Source of the DNA: Bacteroidales bacterium
GTDB lineage: Bacteria; Bacteroidota; Bacteroidia; Bacteroidales; VadinHA17
Direction: 5' to 3'
Assembly (NCBI GenBank): GCA_003141895.1
Contig: PLNT01000003.1
Span: forward strand, 122,040 to 186,039
DNA length: 64,000 nucleotides
Positions 48,804 through 59,247 of the stretch are shown piece by piece. The number at the start of each line of letters is the position of its first letter. Position 1 is the first letter of the stretch. The position numbers and the translations under genes are program-made. Below the pieces are notes generated by a model that saw only the letters and a program-made list of their open reading frames with translations, was not told the DNA's origin and searched no databases.

Positions 48804-49907
48804 TCAACCCTCAAAATAATGAAGATATTCCTTCATTTCATATGTATTACATAATCCCCTGAATTCTTCCATTAGTTCTTTATTAAATGGTACACCTTTA
48901 TCTTTTCTATCTATCCAGGTATCATATTCTTTTTCGCCGGCGGTATAAATTCTGCTCTGACCCGGTATTTTCTTTGAGGCCCTGAGTTCACGTAAAATAT
49001 CACCGGTGGTCTTTTTAAAATCATCAGGTTCAGTAAAGGCACTGATATCAATTACAATGAAGAAGTGACCAACAGAATATGGTATTTTCTTCCCGTCTTT
49101 GAACCCATTCAGCATCTTCATGAAAGAGCCTTGCTGTAATGCAGCCGAAAGGATCTCCACAACTGTGGCATAACCGTAACCCTTATAGCCGCCTGATTCT
49201 TCTCCTAAGCCACCGAGTGGTGTAAGGGCAGCCTTCCCTGCAATAATATCTTCAAGCACTTCTGCCGAATTGGTTTTGCTTTCACCGTTCTCATCTATTA
49301 CCCATCCTTTATGCAGTTCTTTTCCCTCACGGGCATAGAGCTCTACTTTTCCTCTTTGAGTAATTGAAGTTGCGCAGTCAAGTAAAAAAGGAAATGCTTC
49401 ATCGCTGGGAATGCCGAACGTCATAGGATTAGTACCAAGAATGTTTTCCACTCCGAAAGTCGGAGCAACCGAAGGACGTGCATTGGTTCCGGTAATACCA
49501 ATCATATTCTCTTTTACAGCCATCAGAGGATAATATCCGGCAAAACCATAATGGCTTGAATTACGGACTGTTACCATGCCCATGCCATATTTTTTTGCTT
49601 TATCAATAGCCATCCTCATGGCATTGTAAGATATAACATGGCCCATTCCGTTCTGACCGTCTATCACAGCTGTTGTGGGCCCCTCTCTTACTATTTTAAA
49701 ATTTGTAACAGGATTTACAATACCTGATTTAATCCGGTCAAGGTAGATGCTCTTCAGTCGGTTTACTCCATGTGAGTCAAATCCAAGTTTGTCGGCCTGA
49801 ATCAATACATCACCCACTATCTTTGCATCTTTTTCGGGAATGCCTGCCTTTACCATAACATTCACCATAAATTTTTCTACGATTTCAAAAGGAATAAATT
49901 TTTTCAC
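48804..49907 (-). CDS. Ldh-family malate/L-lactate/ureidoglycolate dehydrogenase
   Basis: DSHGVNRLKSIYLDRI, VRNSSHYGFAGYYPLMA, GGYKGYGYATVVEILSAAL. Confidence 0.93.
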   Translation of the reverse strand: MKKFIPFEIVEKFMVNVMVKAGIPEKDAKIVGDVLIQADKLGFDSHGVNRLKSIYLDRIKSGIVNPVTNFKIVREGPTTAVIDGQNGMGHVISYNAMRMAIDKAKKYGMGMVTVRNSSHYGFAGYYPLMAVKENMIGITGTNARPSVAPTFGVENILGTNPMTFGIPSDEAFPFLLDCATSITQRGKVELYAREGKELHKGWVIDENGESKTNSAEVLEDIIAGKAALTPLGGLGEESGGYKGYGYATVVEILSAALQQGSFMKMLNGFKDGKKIPYSVGHFFIVIDISAFTEPDDFKKTTGDILRELRASKKIPGQSRIYTAGEKEYDTWIDRKDKGVPFNKELMEEFRGLCNTYEMKEYLHYFEG

Positions 49908-49977
49908 TTGTGGTTAAGATTTTCGTTTGTCAGTACCTGAATAATTCGAAAGCATAAAATTAGGAAAGATTGTTCAA

Positions 49978-50538
49978 CTATTTATTATCGGGAATGAATT
50001 CCAGGGCAATAGAATTCATACAGTATCTCTTTCCTGTTGGTGCAGGGCCATCATCAAATATATGTCCTAAATGTCCACCACATCTTCCGCAAAGGACTTC
50101 AGTCCTCTCCATGCCCAGTGAGGTATCTTGCCTGAATACAGTGCTTTTCGGATTGTCTTGCTTAAAAAAGCTTGGCCAGCCACATGTGCTGGCAAATTTA
50201 GCTTCTGAGCGGAATAGTTCATTGCCGCAGGCTGCACAGTAATAGGTCCCTTTTACAAAAGCATTCCAATACGTTCCGGTAAATGGCCGTTCAGTAGCGG
50301 CATGTCTGGACACTTCATAAACATCTTTTGACAGTACCTTTTTCCACTCAGCATCAGTAAGATTTATTTTGATCGTATCTATGTGTGAATAGTATGGATT
50401 TTCTGGTTTACTAATAGTTTTCATGTTTAAAGACGATTGATTTATGTTTCTACTTTGTCCGCACACACTCAAGATAAGTGATATTTCCAGGGATAATATT
50501 ATTATGATCCTGATAGAAATTGACTCAAGTATTTTCAT
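49978..50538 (-). CDS. msrB: Peptide-methionine (R)-S-oxide reductase MsrB
   Basis: GTYYCAACGNELF, CGWPSF, VLCGRCGGHLGHIFDDGPAPTGKRYCMNSIAL. Confidence 0.97.
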   Translation of the reverse strand: MKILESISIRIIIILSLEISLILSVCGQSRNINQSSLNMKTISKPENPYYSHIDTIKINLTDAEWKKVLSKDVYEVSRHAATERPFTGTYWNAFVKGTYYCAACGNELFRSEAKFASTCGWPSFFKQDNPKSTVFRQDTSLGMERTEVLCGRCGGHLGHIFDDGPAPTGKRYCMNSIALEFIPDNK

Positions 50539-50566
50539 AATAATTTTCTATTAAAATATATCAACA

Positions 50567-51274
50567 TTATTTCTTTAAACGGTCTTTAAATATTTTTTCA
50601 AATTTCTCTAATTTAGGTTGTATAACCAATTTGCAATAAGGAGCCTCTTTGTGCTGGTTATAATAATCCTGATGATAATCTTCTGCTTTGTAAAAATTAG
50701 TGAACGGAACCAATTGAGTAACAATTGGTTTTGTATACACATTATCATTATTTAAATCATCAATAATGCTTTTGGCAATTTCACGCTGATTATCATTTCT
50801 GTAAAAAATAACTGACCGGTATTGGGTACCGACATCATCCCCCTGTTTATTTAATGATGTTGGATCATGAACAGTAAAAAACACTTTCAGAATTTCATCG
50901 ACAGAGGTCTTAGAATTATCAAACGTAATCTGTGCAACCTCTGCATGTTCTGTTAACCCAGTGCAAACTTCCTTGTAAGATGGATTTTTTACTGTGCCGC
51001 CTGAATAGCCTGATTCTACCTTTACTACACCATCAAGCATTTCAAAAACTGCTTCCACGCACCAGAAGCATCCACCCCCAAGGGTAAGGGTATCATATGA
51101 TGACGGGTTTCCGACTTGACTCGTTTCAGCTACCGAGGTAAAATTGTCTTTATTTTCCATCTGTTTTTTTTTATTAGTTGTCGCACCACAAGCACTTGGC
51201 AGCAAGGTGAATACTGCAATTATTTGAAATAAAATTAAAAGGAAAGATGTTTTGCTTGTCTTAATAATATTCAT
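50567..51274 (-). CDS. msrA: Peptide-methionine (S)-S-oxide reductase MsrA
   Basis: LGGGCFWCVEAVFEMLDGV, YKEVCTGLTEHAEVAQITFD; start trimmed to MNIIKTSK. Confidence 0.97.
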   Translation of the reverse strand: MNIIKTSKTSFLLILFQIIAVFTLLPSACGATTNKKKQMENKDNFTSVAETSQVGNPSSYDTLTLGGGCFWCVEAVFEMLDGVVKVESGYSGGTVKNPSYKEVCTGLTEHAEVAQITFDNSKTSVDEILKVFFTVHDPTSLNKQGDDVGTQYRSVIFYRNDNQREIAKSIIDDLNNDNVYTKPIVTQLVPFTNFYKAEDYHQDYYNQHKEAPYCKLVIQPKLEKFEKIFKDRLKK

Positions 51275-51584
51275 TTCTTCATTATTTGATAGTCTATGTA
51301 AACAAGGAATGGCCACTTATGTTTAAAAATCGGCTTTTTACCTGAATATTATAAATTAAGCTTGAGAAGCGAGGCGTGTACTAGAAATGTAAATTTGATT
51401 CCTTATCCTACTGGTTCACTGTGTCAGGATTTTGGAATAATCTGTTATAATGTCAGTTATTCTTAAGAAATACGTGTAATTTTAGAATTCAATCTCATAA
51501 TATCATGTGCAAAAAATTATCTTGTACCAATGCCGTGAAGTATCAGATGTTGTTCATGAGAAACTATTTTGACAAAGCCAGACT

Positions 51585-52793
51585 TTGAAAAGAATGGAAA
51601 AGGGTCGCATCCGCATTGCTGTAGCAATGGTTTATTTTTGTATGGGACTATGTTTTGCCTCATGGGCCAGCAGAATTCCGGATATCAAAACATCACTTCA
51701 TTTAAACGATGCCATGCTCGGTAGTATTCTGTTTGCATTGCCGGTCGGACAGTTTCTGATGATGCCCTTTTCAGGAAAGCTGGTGACCCACTTCGGAAGC
51801 CGGCGGGTTATACTTTTTGCACTTCCTTTATACACGGTTTGCCTCAGCAATATTGGTCTGGTAAAAGAAGGATGGCAACTGGCAATTGCCCTGTTTTTGT
51901 TCGGACTTGCAGGAAACCTTTGCAATATTTCGATCAATACTCAGGGTGTTACAACCGAAAAGCTATACCAACGTCCTATCATGTCCTCATTTCACGGTGG
52001 GTGGAGCCTTGCGGGATTTGCCGGTGCACTCATCGGATTGCTTATGATCAACCTGAAAGTTGCACCTTACTGGCATTTTTTAACTATCATACTTATCGTA
52101 TGGGTAATAGTGTGGATAAATCATCCTTTCCTGGTTAAAGGCAAAGCTGGATTTAACAAAGATGAACCTAAACGTAAATTTTTCTCAAGGCCCGACAGCA
52201 TATTACTTCAGCTCGGAATCATTGGTTTTTGCAGTATGGCCAGTGAGGGTGCTATGTTTGACTGGAGTGGCGTTTATTTTAAAGATGTGGTTAAAGCACC
52301 ATCATCTCTTGTCATCTTAGGTTATACTTCTTTCATGATTATGATGGCTACAGGTCGTTTTGTAGCCGATTATGTGATCACTAAAATCGGACGGAAAAAG
52401 CTGCTTCAGATTTGTGGTGTAATGATCTCAACAGGTTTATTTACCTCAGTTCTGTTCCCTAATCTGGTAACCTGTACATTTGCTTTTATGCTGGTTGGGT
52501 TAGGCGTTTCCAGCATTGTACCCACAGTATACAGTGCTGCCGGAAGGCACAGCAAGATTCCTCCCGGAATTGCTCTGGCAACCGTTTCAAGCGTAAGTTT
52601 TCTTGGTTTTTTGATGGGGCCTCCTCTTATCGGGCATATTGCCCAGATTGCCGGTCTGCGTTATTCTTTTGCAGTGATTGGTATTTTTGGACTCGGTATT
52701 TCGCTTTTAGTATCGCGTATTAAGGCTTTGCAGGATATTCAGCCTGTGGCACTGGAAAAAGAGGCAGACTCAGAACTTCTGACACCGCTTTAG
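51585..52793 (+). CDS. Major facilitator superfamily transporter
   Basis: 12-TM protein; FGSRRVILFALPLY and GRFVADYVITKIGRKKLL loop motifs. Confidence 0.9.
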   Translation: MKRMEKGRIRIAVAMVYFCMGLCFASWASRIPDIKTSLHLNDAMLGSILFALPVGQFLMMPFSGKLVTHFGSRRVILFALPLYTVCLSNIGLVKEGWQLAIALFLFGLAGNLCNISINTQGVTTEKLYQRPIMSSFHGGWSLAGFAGALIGLLMINLKVAPYWHFLTIILIVWVIVWINHPFLVKGKAGFNKDEPKRKFFSRPDSILLQLGIIGFCSMASEGAMFDWSGVYFKDVVKAPSSLVILGYTSFMIMMATGRFVADYVITKIGRKKLLQICGVMISTGLFTSVLFPNLVTCTFAFMLVGLGVSSIVPTVYSAAGRHSKIPPGIALATVSSVSFLGFLMGPPLIGHIAQIAGLRYSFAVIGIFGLGISLLVSRIKALQDIQPVALEKEADSELLTPL

Positions 52794-52922
52794 ATATCTT
52801 ACCCTTAAAACCTCTGGAGATTTCGGAGTTCTTACGGAAAGCAGGTATGGTGCACTACATGGCAACTAGTTATTAGACATAGAGTTTTGATATATATTAC
52901 CGAATTAAAGCGAAGAGTCTGA

Positions 52923-53312
52923 CTATTGATTTTCTTTTGTCCCTTTGATATCAAACTGATCCATCATACTACCTGTAACGTTTTTCTCGTCTTTTATTTT
53001 CAGCATCAGTGAAATGTCCATACCCTGAGCATTAAACGTAGCTTTGAATGTGCTGTCAGCTACCTCGATACCCGACAGTTCCATAGGTGGGTCTGTCTTA
53101 ACCGGATCAGCAAGGTTTCCGGTTAATTTATCATCTTTCTTTTCAATATTAAGTACAATTTTCGTATCACCATCGGGTACTCCATATATCATAAGATTCC
53201 ATTTACCGATAAAAAATTGTTCATCCGTATTTTTAGCCTGGGCATTTACTGATCCGGTATTTATAAAAAACGCCAGAATAATCGTTGAGATAATAATTGA
53301 TGCCTTTTTCAT
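52923..53312 (-). CDS. Hypothetical secreted protein
   Basis: Signal peptide, 129 aa, FIGKWNLMIYGVPDGDTKIVLNIE. Confidence 0.7.
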   Translation of the reverse strand: MKKASIIISTIILAFFINTGSVNAQAKNTDEQFFIGKWNLMIYGVPDGDTKIVLNIEKKDDKLTGNLADPVKTDPPMELSGIEVADSTFKATFNAQGMDISLMLKIKDEKNVTGSMMDQFDIKGTKENQ

Positions 53313-53427
53313 ATTTTAATGTTTAGTTTAATTTCATTTTATAGTTTATTATAAGGAGTGATATTCAAAATTAGTTTTTTTTCCTTTATTCCGTAAAAAA
53401 TACGTAATATTATGGTTTATATATTTT

Positions 53428-54207
53428 ATGAAGGAATTGGATATTATACAGGACGTAATTTTAAATGAGCATAATCAATACCTCCATAATGTATCTATTG
53501 ACAATGTTATTCTGGTGTATCATAATAAAGAATTAAAAGTTTTATTGCAACGCCCCCATGGATTAGCTAAATGGACACTTTGCGGCGGTTACATAAAAAG
53601 GACTGAAACTATTGACGAAGCAGCTGCGCGTATTGCCAGGGAGAGAACAGGATTGGAGGATCTGTTTCTTAAACAGTTTAAAGCTTTTGGCAACCCGACA
53701 AGAACGAGAGACAGCGCGATCACTGTAAAATTTATTAATGAACATATTGATCATAGTACAGAAAAAAACAACTGGATGCTTGACTATTTTGTTTCACTTG
53801 GATTTTACACACTTACTGAATTTGAGCTGGTCAGACCAACCGGGGAATTATCTGCTGAAGAATGTCAGTGGTGGGACATATTAAAACTTCCAGCATTACT
53901 TTTTGATCATAAGCTGATAATTGAAGAGGCTTTGAAAGCATTACGGCTTCACTTATATAATTACCCAATCGGGTATAAATTATTACCGGAGAAATTTACA
54001 CTTCCTGAAATAACATCACTCTATGAGACCATCCTCGACAAGAAACTTGATGACAGGAACTTTTCAAAAAAACTTTTAGCTACGGGTATAATAACCAAAT
54101 TAGACGAGAGAAGAAATATAGGTCCTCACCGGTCTCCGTTTTTATATATATTTAACAAAATCAAGTATGATGAAGCACTGGAGAACGGAATTGTATTGTC
54201 AATCTGA
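53428..54207 (+). CDS. Nudix-domain transcriptional regulator (NrtR/AraR-like) with winged helix
   Basis: Degenerate Nudix box GGYIKRTETIDEAAARIARERTGL; C-terminal LPEITSLYETILDKKLDDRNFSKKLLATGIITKLDE. Confidence 0.88.
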   Translation: MKELDIIQDVILNEHNQYLHNVSIDNVILVYHNKELKVLLQRPHGLAKWTLCGGYIKRTETIDEAAARIARERTGLEDLFLKQFKAFGNPTRTRDSAITVKFINEHIDHSTEKNNWMLDYFVSLGFYTLTEFELVRPTGELSAEECQWWDILKLPALLFDHKLIIEEALKALRLHLYNYPIGYKLLPEKFTLPEITSLYETILDKKLDDRNFSKKLLATGIITKLDERRNIGPHRSPFLYIFNKIKYDEALENGIVLSI

Positions 54208-54261
54208 ACGAAAAGTAATCGATCCAAATATTTTTAAATGTTCATTAAACCAATAATTTTT

Positions 54262-55305
54262 ATGAAAAAGTTTTTAAGCTTATTTGTTGTGTCTGTTATG
54301 GCACTGTTTCTTACATCTTCAGCTTTATCAGGAGCAACAGCCCCGAAAAAGCACATGGGGGTACAAGTTTATTCCGTAAAGGGCTTTGAATCTGATGTTC
54401 CCGGCTCACTCAAAACTCTTGCTGATGAAGGTTATGTCGAGTTGGAACTTGCCAATTACGATGCTAACACAGGATTAGTCGCTGGGTACAAACCTGCCGA
54501 GTTTGCGGCTTTGGTAAAGAAGTACGGTATGGAGGTTCTCTCGAGCCACGCCCGTGCTAAATTTGACGTCAAAGACGAGGCCGGAACAATTGCAGCCTGG
54601 GGAAAATTATTTGACGACCATAAAATAATGGGATGCAAATATGTTGTTTTCCCAATGAATATGTGGGCAGGCACTGTTACAGGCCTGAAGGCTGAGTGTG
54701 ATCTGATGAACAAAATCGGTGATGAGGCTAATAAAAGGGGAATTAAATTCGGCTATCACAATCACAATATGGAGTTTGCTACTGTAGCTGATACTAAACA
54801 GCTCTATGAGGATTTTCTTATTGCCAACACCGATCCAGGTAAAGTATTCTTTGAAATGGATGTATATTGGATCACTATAGGTGGACAGGATCCGGTTGCT
54901 TATCTGAAGAAATATCCAACTCGCTTCCAGGCTCTGCATATTAAAGACGAATATGTTGTTGGTGAAAGCGGTAAACTCGATTATAAGGCAATTTTCGATC
55001 AATTCTACAAAAATGGACATGATGTATGGTTCGTCGAGATGGAAGGTAAAATGACTAAAGAGGAGAGAGAAAAATCAATGGCTAGGATGGAGGCAATGAA
55101 AAATGTTCAGGCTAAGGGTGGTACCATGCAGGATATGATGGCTGAGATGTCAAAAAATCAACCTAAGGATAAAGATGGCAAACCTCTTCCTCCTGCTGGT
55201 CGCGGTCCAAAAGATCCAAAAGTAGTTGCAGAAGAACTTAAAACATCTCTTGACGGTCTTAAGCAAAGTGCAGACTATCTTCTGAAATCAGATTTCGTGA
55301 AATAA
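54262..55305 (+). CDS. Sugar phosphate isomerase/epimerase (xylose isomerase-like TIM barrel)
   Basis: Signal peptide, GVQVYSVKGFESD, KFGYHNHNMEFA, FFEMDVYWITIGGQDPVAYLKKY; start trimmed to MKKFLSL. Confidence 0.92.
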   Translation: MKKFLSLFVVSVMALFLTSSALSGATAPKKHMGVQVYSVKGFESDVPGSLKTLADEGYVELELANYDANTGLVAGYKPAEFAALVKKYGMEVLSSHARAKFDVKDEAGTIAAWGKLFDDHKIMGCKYVVFPMNMWAGTVTGLKAECDLMNKIGDEANKRGIKFGYHNHNMEFATVADTKQLYEDFLIANTDPGKVFFEMDVYWITIGGQDPVAYLKKYPTRFQALHIKDEYVVGESGKLDYKAIFDQFYKNGHDVWFVEMEGKMTKEEREKSMARMEAMKNVQAKGGTMQDMMAEMSKNQPKDKDGKPLPPAGRGPKDPKVVAEELKTSLDGLKQSADYLLKSDFVK

Positions 55306-55353
55306 TCCTGAGAGAAAGTTCTATTCAGGAACGTTGTTCCCGGACCTGACGAA

Positions 55354-55396
55354 AGCCATTTGGTGAAATCATTTTTACTAAATGGCTTTTTCAATT
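55354..55396 (+). terminator. Terminator after sugar isomerase gene
   Basis: AAAGCCATTTGGT / ACTAAATGGCTTT near-perfect arms then T-run. Confidence 0.7.
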
Positions 55397-55414
55397 TATT
55401 GTATCAATACCTGT

Positions 55415-55533
55415 CAGTCCTGAATAAAATCTGATGGAAAATCTTTCAGACGTGCAATATCAAGAATCTTATCTTTAACCTTGAAGCCAGCTGAACATTT
55501 TATGTTGCATGATGAACAATTCCCGCATGGAAT
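55415..55533 (-). pseudogene. Cys-rich C-terminal remnant of a ferredoxin-type aldo/keto reductase-like protein
   Basis: IPCGNCSSCNIKCSAGFKVKDKILDIARLKDFPSDFIQD* preceded by in-frame stops. Confidence 0.5.
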
Positions 55534-55653
55534 TCACTAATTTACGAATGTTGCAGATATTGTCACAAATGTCAGGAATTAGATATATTTTTATTACAAC
55601 TGGAATTTTCTTTAATGGTTATTTAGAAATATATAAACTAACAAGAAACTTGC

Positions 55654-56304
55654 ATGAAAAAAATTGTACTGATTGGAGCCAGCGGTTTTATTGGATCGGC
55701 TATTCTTAATGAGGCGCTCGCCAGGGGTCACAAAGTTACAGCGGTTGTGCGCCATCCGGAAAAAATAACCACGGAGCACAAAAACCTGATTATTAAAAAA
55801 GGTGATGTTTCACTTACAGATACTGTAACCGGAGTTTGTATAGGTGCTGATGCTGTAATAAGTGCTTACAACCCGGGATGGAAGAATCCGGACATTGCAA
55901 AAGAAACTACACGGGTTTATAAGGCAATAATTGAAGGAGTAAAGAAGTCAGGAGTGAAACGGTTCCTGGTAGTTGGCGGAGCTGCATCTCTTTTTATTTC
56001 ACCAGGAAAAAGACTGATGGATGCTGGAGTAATTCCGGAATCATTCCAGCCTGCAGTAAGGGCCCTCGCTGATGTGTATATGGTTGATCTGGCAGCAGAA
56101 AAAAGTATCGATTGGGCGTTTTTCTCTCCAGCCGGGGTTATCGAACCAGGTATACGAACCGGAAAGTTTCGTCTTGGGAAGGATGATCTGATTGTTAATA
56201 AAACAGGAGAAAGTAAAATATCTGTGCAGGATTATGCGGTAGCCATGATCGATGAGTTCGAAAAACCAGCCCACCACCATGAAAGATTTACTATCGGGTA
56301 TTAG
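55654..56304 (+). CDS. NAD(P)-binding oxidoreductase (NmrA/SDR-like)
   Basis: MKKIVLIGASGFIGSAILNEALARGHKVTAVVR. Confidence 0.93.
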   Translation: MKKIVLIGASGFIGSAILNEALARGHKVTAVVRHPEKITTEHKNLIIKKGDVSLTDTVTGVCIGADAVISAYNPGWKNPDIAKETTRVYKAIIEGVKKSGVKRFLVVGGAASLFISPGKRLMDAGVIPESFQPAVRALADVYMVDLAAEKSIDWAFFSPAGVIEPGIRTGKFRLGKDDLIVNKTGESKISVQDYAVAMIDEFEKPAHHHERFTIGY

Positions 56305-56367
56305 ATGAGACTGGATGACTTCATGACTGCAAGACCACAAGACCACAAGATAATTAAATCAGTGATT

Positions 56368-59085
56368 TCAGTAGCTTCCAACAAGTTCTTTGTGGTTTTT
56401 AAGGTCATTATCAGCTACAATGACAGCAACCCACCTCTCATCGACAGATTCTGTTTTTGCATGCCATACCAGGGTCGCTTTTTTACCTGATTTCAAATCT
56501 ACCTGTTTTGATGGATCTTTGATTTTCAGGTTACTTGTTCTTATGAAGAATTTATGACTTCCACTGCCTTCTATTCTGGCTGTAATTGTAACTTCACCCT
56601 TAGACTTTGACTCTTTTGTAACTTCAAAGATAACTGACCTTTCAGCTTTTTCCTGTTCTAATGAAGGGTTGCTAACATCCCGCACAATCCCGATCCATTG
56701 ACTTACAGGATGTACCCAAACCTCTTTGTATGTCCAGGTGCTCTGTACCGGCCAGTATGGTATGTCACTTTCAGAACGAGTCTGGATACCAACTGGCAAA
56801 GCCCCGGTGATATCTCCTGATGAAAGTGTATATAATGGCGTGAAATCATATCCTTCCCCATACATTGTACTCTGTGAAAACGGATTACGACCAGCTACCC
56901 ATTCAAGCTGATGAACAGCAAGATTTGCCGATTCAGCATCACCACGCAGACGTGCAGCGTAGTTGAGCGATTGCGCCTGAGGGAGAATGGTTCCGAAATG
57001 TCCCCTGTAATCCATCCAGACCGGGAAAATACGAAGGTAATATCCTTTACCCATTGGGATCCCGGTCAGAACCTGCTGACGAAACGACTGCCTCCTGCTT
57101 TCAGGTACCTGGAGATAGTCTTTGTCAGTATAGATAGAAGCAGGCATTACCATATAAGGTTCGGTGAATTTAACAATAGTTTTCAGGTACTCAGAATGTA
57201 AAACTACCGCAGAATACCATTTCATCCAGTCGGGATGATTCGGAAAGGCTTCGCAAAGCAAAGTAAGTGCGGCGATTGGTTCCTGTTCTCTTCCATTATG
57301 GCAATAATGCATGATATGTTTTTTTGAAGGACTGGTGTAAAAGAAGCCGTTCAATGGAATGTCCGTTGGTAGGATTTTGCGTTGTTGTGATTCAAGGATG
57401 AATTTTGCAAGCTCTATTCCTTTGCGTGCATAACAGCTATCCCCGGTAGCATACCACAATTCCACTGAAGCAAGGATACCGGCAGATGCCACTTCGTGTA
57501 GAATATTTCCTGAATCGAAAGTTACACTCCAGGATGCAGTAGAATCCGTTTCTTCATCTAAGACAAGTTTCTCAACAGCAAACTGCCAGTCAGCTTCCGC
57601 CATTTTCAGGGAATATACTGCCAGGCGGGGATCTTTCTCTTTTAAGACTCTGTAAGCAATAGCTTCAGCGGATGAAGCTATAAAATTTGATTTGGGAGTA
57701 TTTTTTGCAATTGATGTAATATCGTCATAATCTCCTATAATTCCGTTTGTTCGTCGGCTGTTTACTGATCCTTCATTCCGGAACCCATCACCAAAACTTG
57801 TTTTTAAAATCCAGTTAAGACCCCAACTGGCCTCTTCAATCAATCGTTTATAAAGCAATGAGTCTCCTTCTTTTTTCTTCATTTGTTCTGCGAAGCTGAA
57901 CATTGCATATACTGCTTCCCCTGTATTACGTAATCCCTGTGTGAAGTCACCTGCGTCGTGCCACCCGCCGTTTATTATTATTCTTTTATCGCCGTGGACA
58001 CAGGTCCAGTCGCGATGGCATTCCCCATGAACGCCAGGAATTGCCATGCCGCATCGTTCATTATAAAAAAAGTTCAATGCGTTCCATAGGGTTTGTTCCC
58101 AGATATCATTATCGATGCGAAACGGTTTCGTAACAGTATAACCTGCTTCAATATGATATGAACCACTTTGTTGAATCTCAGAAAAATCGAGAACCTGGAA
58201 CTTGCCCAGGTGAGATGTAATTGTCTGAACCGGTTTTTTGAGCACCGTTTGACCTGATTTTTCTTCAACAATACTGAATTCACTGACCTTCAGATCATTT
58301 GCTATCGCACTTTTAGGAGAAGCTAACATATACCCGGAATGACTGAATGATATTCGTCCGGGCCAAACAGACCATCCTTCAATATAATCCGGTTCTACTT
58401 TTTCAAGTTCAAGATCATCAAAATAAAAAGATAAAGTGTCGGCAGATTCTGGTTCATTCCCCGACATAATTCCTGATATTTCGAGCTTTGATATTTTATC
58501 ACGAGCGACATTGCCAATTTCCCAGACTACATGATTCCACTCATGGTTTTTCATGTTCACAGTATTCTCGCCCTCCTGTCCGAAAGCTGCTGGCAATTTT
58601 TCCCGGCCTTCATTAAAAAGCCTGATTTCAAGCCAGTTCTGATATGCTCCCGGATTATCGGGATAGATCCATAACGATATCCTGTTGAATTTACTCCAGT
58701 CTTCATTATCGAAAATCCTTCTGATACCAGCATTTCCCCAACCCCGGCCGTTTTTGGGTCCGGGACTGTTCAATTTTGAAGGGAACTTTACAAGAATCGA
58801 TTTGCCGCTGCCATGAGATTCTTTATCTGTAAGCTTCAGTTCAGTAACAGTAGTTTCTGATTCAGCTGTTTTAATGGAAGTTCGTGAATCCACTAATGAA
58901 ATAGCTCCGGTTGAAAAGGGAACCCAATGTTCCAGATTTTCCATACTGTCGAGAACTCTTGTGTCAAGTACTTCTTTGGCAAGCCATCGGGATAATGCAG
59001 AATTCTGAAAATTCACTTTTATCGGCACCTGACCTTTCGTTATTAAACTGAGAGCCAGGATAGGAAAAATTATTATGTACCTCAT
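56368..59085 (-). CDS. Glycoside hydrolase family 9 enzyme with N-terminal Ig-like (CelD_N) domain
   Basis: NGGWHDAGDFTQGLRNTGEAVYAMF, WVAGRNPFSQSTMYGEGYDF, TYKEVWVHPVSQWIG; start trimmed to MRYIIIF. Confidence 0.88.
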   Translation of the reverse strand: MRYIIIFPILALSLITKGQVPIKVNFQNSALSRWLAKEVLDTRVLDSMENLEHWVPFSTGAISLVDSRTSIKTAESETTVTELKLTDKESHGSGKSILVKFPSKLNSPGPKNGRGWGNAGIRRIFDNEDWSKFNRISLWIYPDNPGAYQNWLEIRLFNEGREKLPAAFGQEGENTVNMKNHEWNHVVWEIGNVARDKISKLEISGIMSGNEPESADTLSFYFDDLELEKVEPDYIEGWSVWPGRISFSHSGYMLASPKSAIANDLKVSEFSIVEEKSGQTVLKKPVQTITSHLGKFQVLDFSEIQQSGSYHIEAGYTVTKPFRIDNDIWEQTLWNALNFFYNERCGMAIPGVHGECHRDWTCVHGDKRIIINGGWHDAGDFTQGLRNTGEAVYAMFSFAEQMKKKEGDSLLYKRLIEEASWGLNWILKTSFGDGFRNEGSVNSRRTNGIIGDYDDITSIAKNTPKSNFIASSAEAIAYRVLKEKDPRLAVYSLKMAEADWQFAVEKLVLDEETDSTASWSVTFDSGNILHEVASAGILASVELWYATGDSCYARKGIELAKFILESQQRKILPTDIPLNGFFYTSPSKKHIMHYCHNGREQEPIAALTLLCEAFPNHPDWMKWYSAVVLHSEYLKTIVKFTEPYMVMPASIYTDKDYLQVPESRRQSFRQQVLTGIPMGKGYYLRIFPVWMDYRGHFGTILPQAQSLNYAARLRGDAESANLAVHQLEWVAGRNPFSQSTMYGEGYDFTPLYTLSSGDITGALPVGIQTRSESDIPYWPVQSTWTYKEVWVHPVSQWIGIVRDVSNPSLEQEKAERSVIFEVTKESKSKGEVTITARIEGSGSHKFFIRTSNLKIKDPSKQVDLKSGKKATLVWHAKTESVDERWVAVIVADNDLKNHKELVGSY

Positions 59086-59247
59086 TTCGTTAGTAACATG
59101 TGAGTCAATACATATATTATTGGCACAGATCGTCTGACTAAACGACAACCTGACCATTAAAGATAGAATAAAATACTTCCAGAGAAATGATTATAAGGAA
59201 GAAACAAAAAATAAGGAGCAGGACAAAAACACAAAGGATGCTCTATT

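Noticed and set aside
54607-55020. 137-aa minus-strand ORF opposite the sugar isomerase
   Set aside because: Antisense shadow of a confident coding frame.
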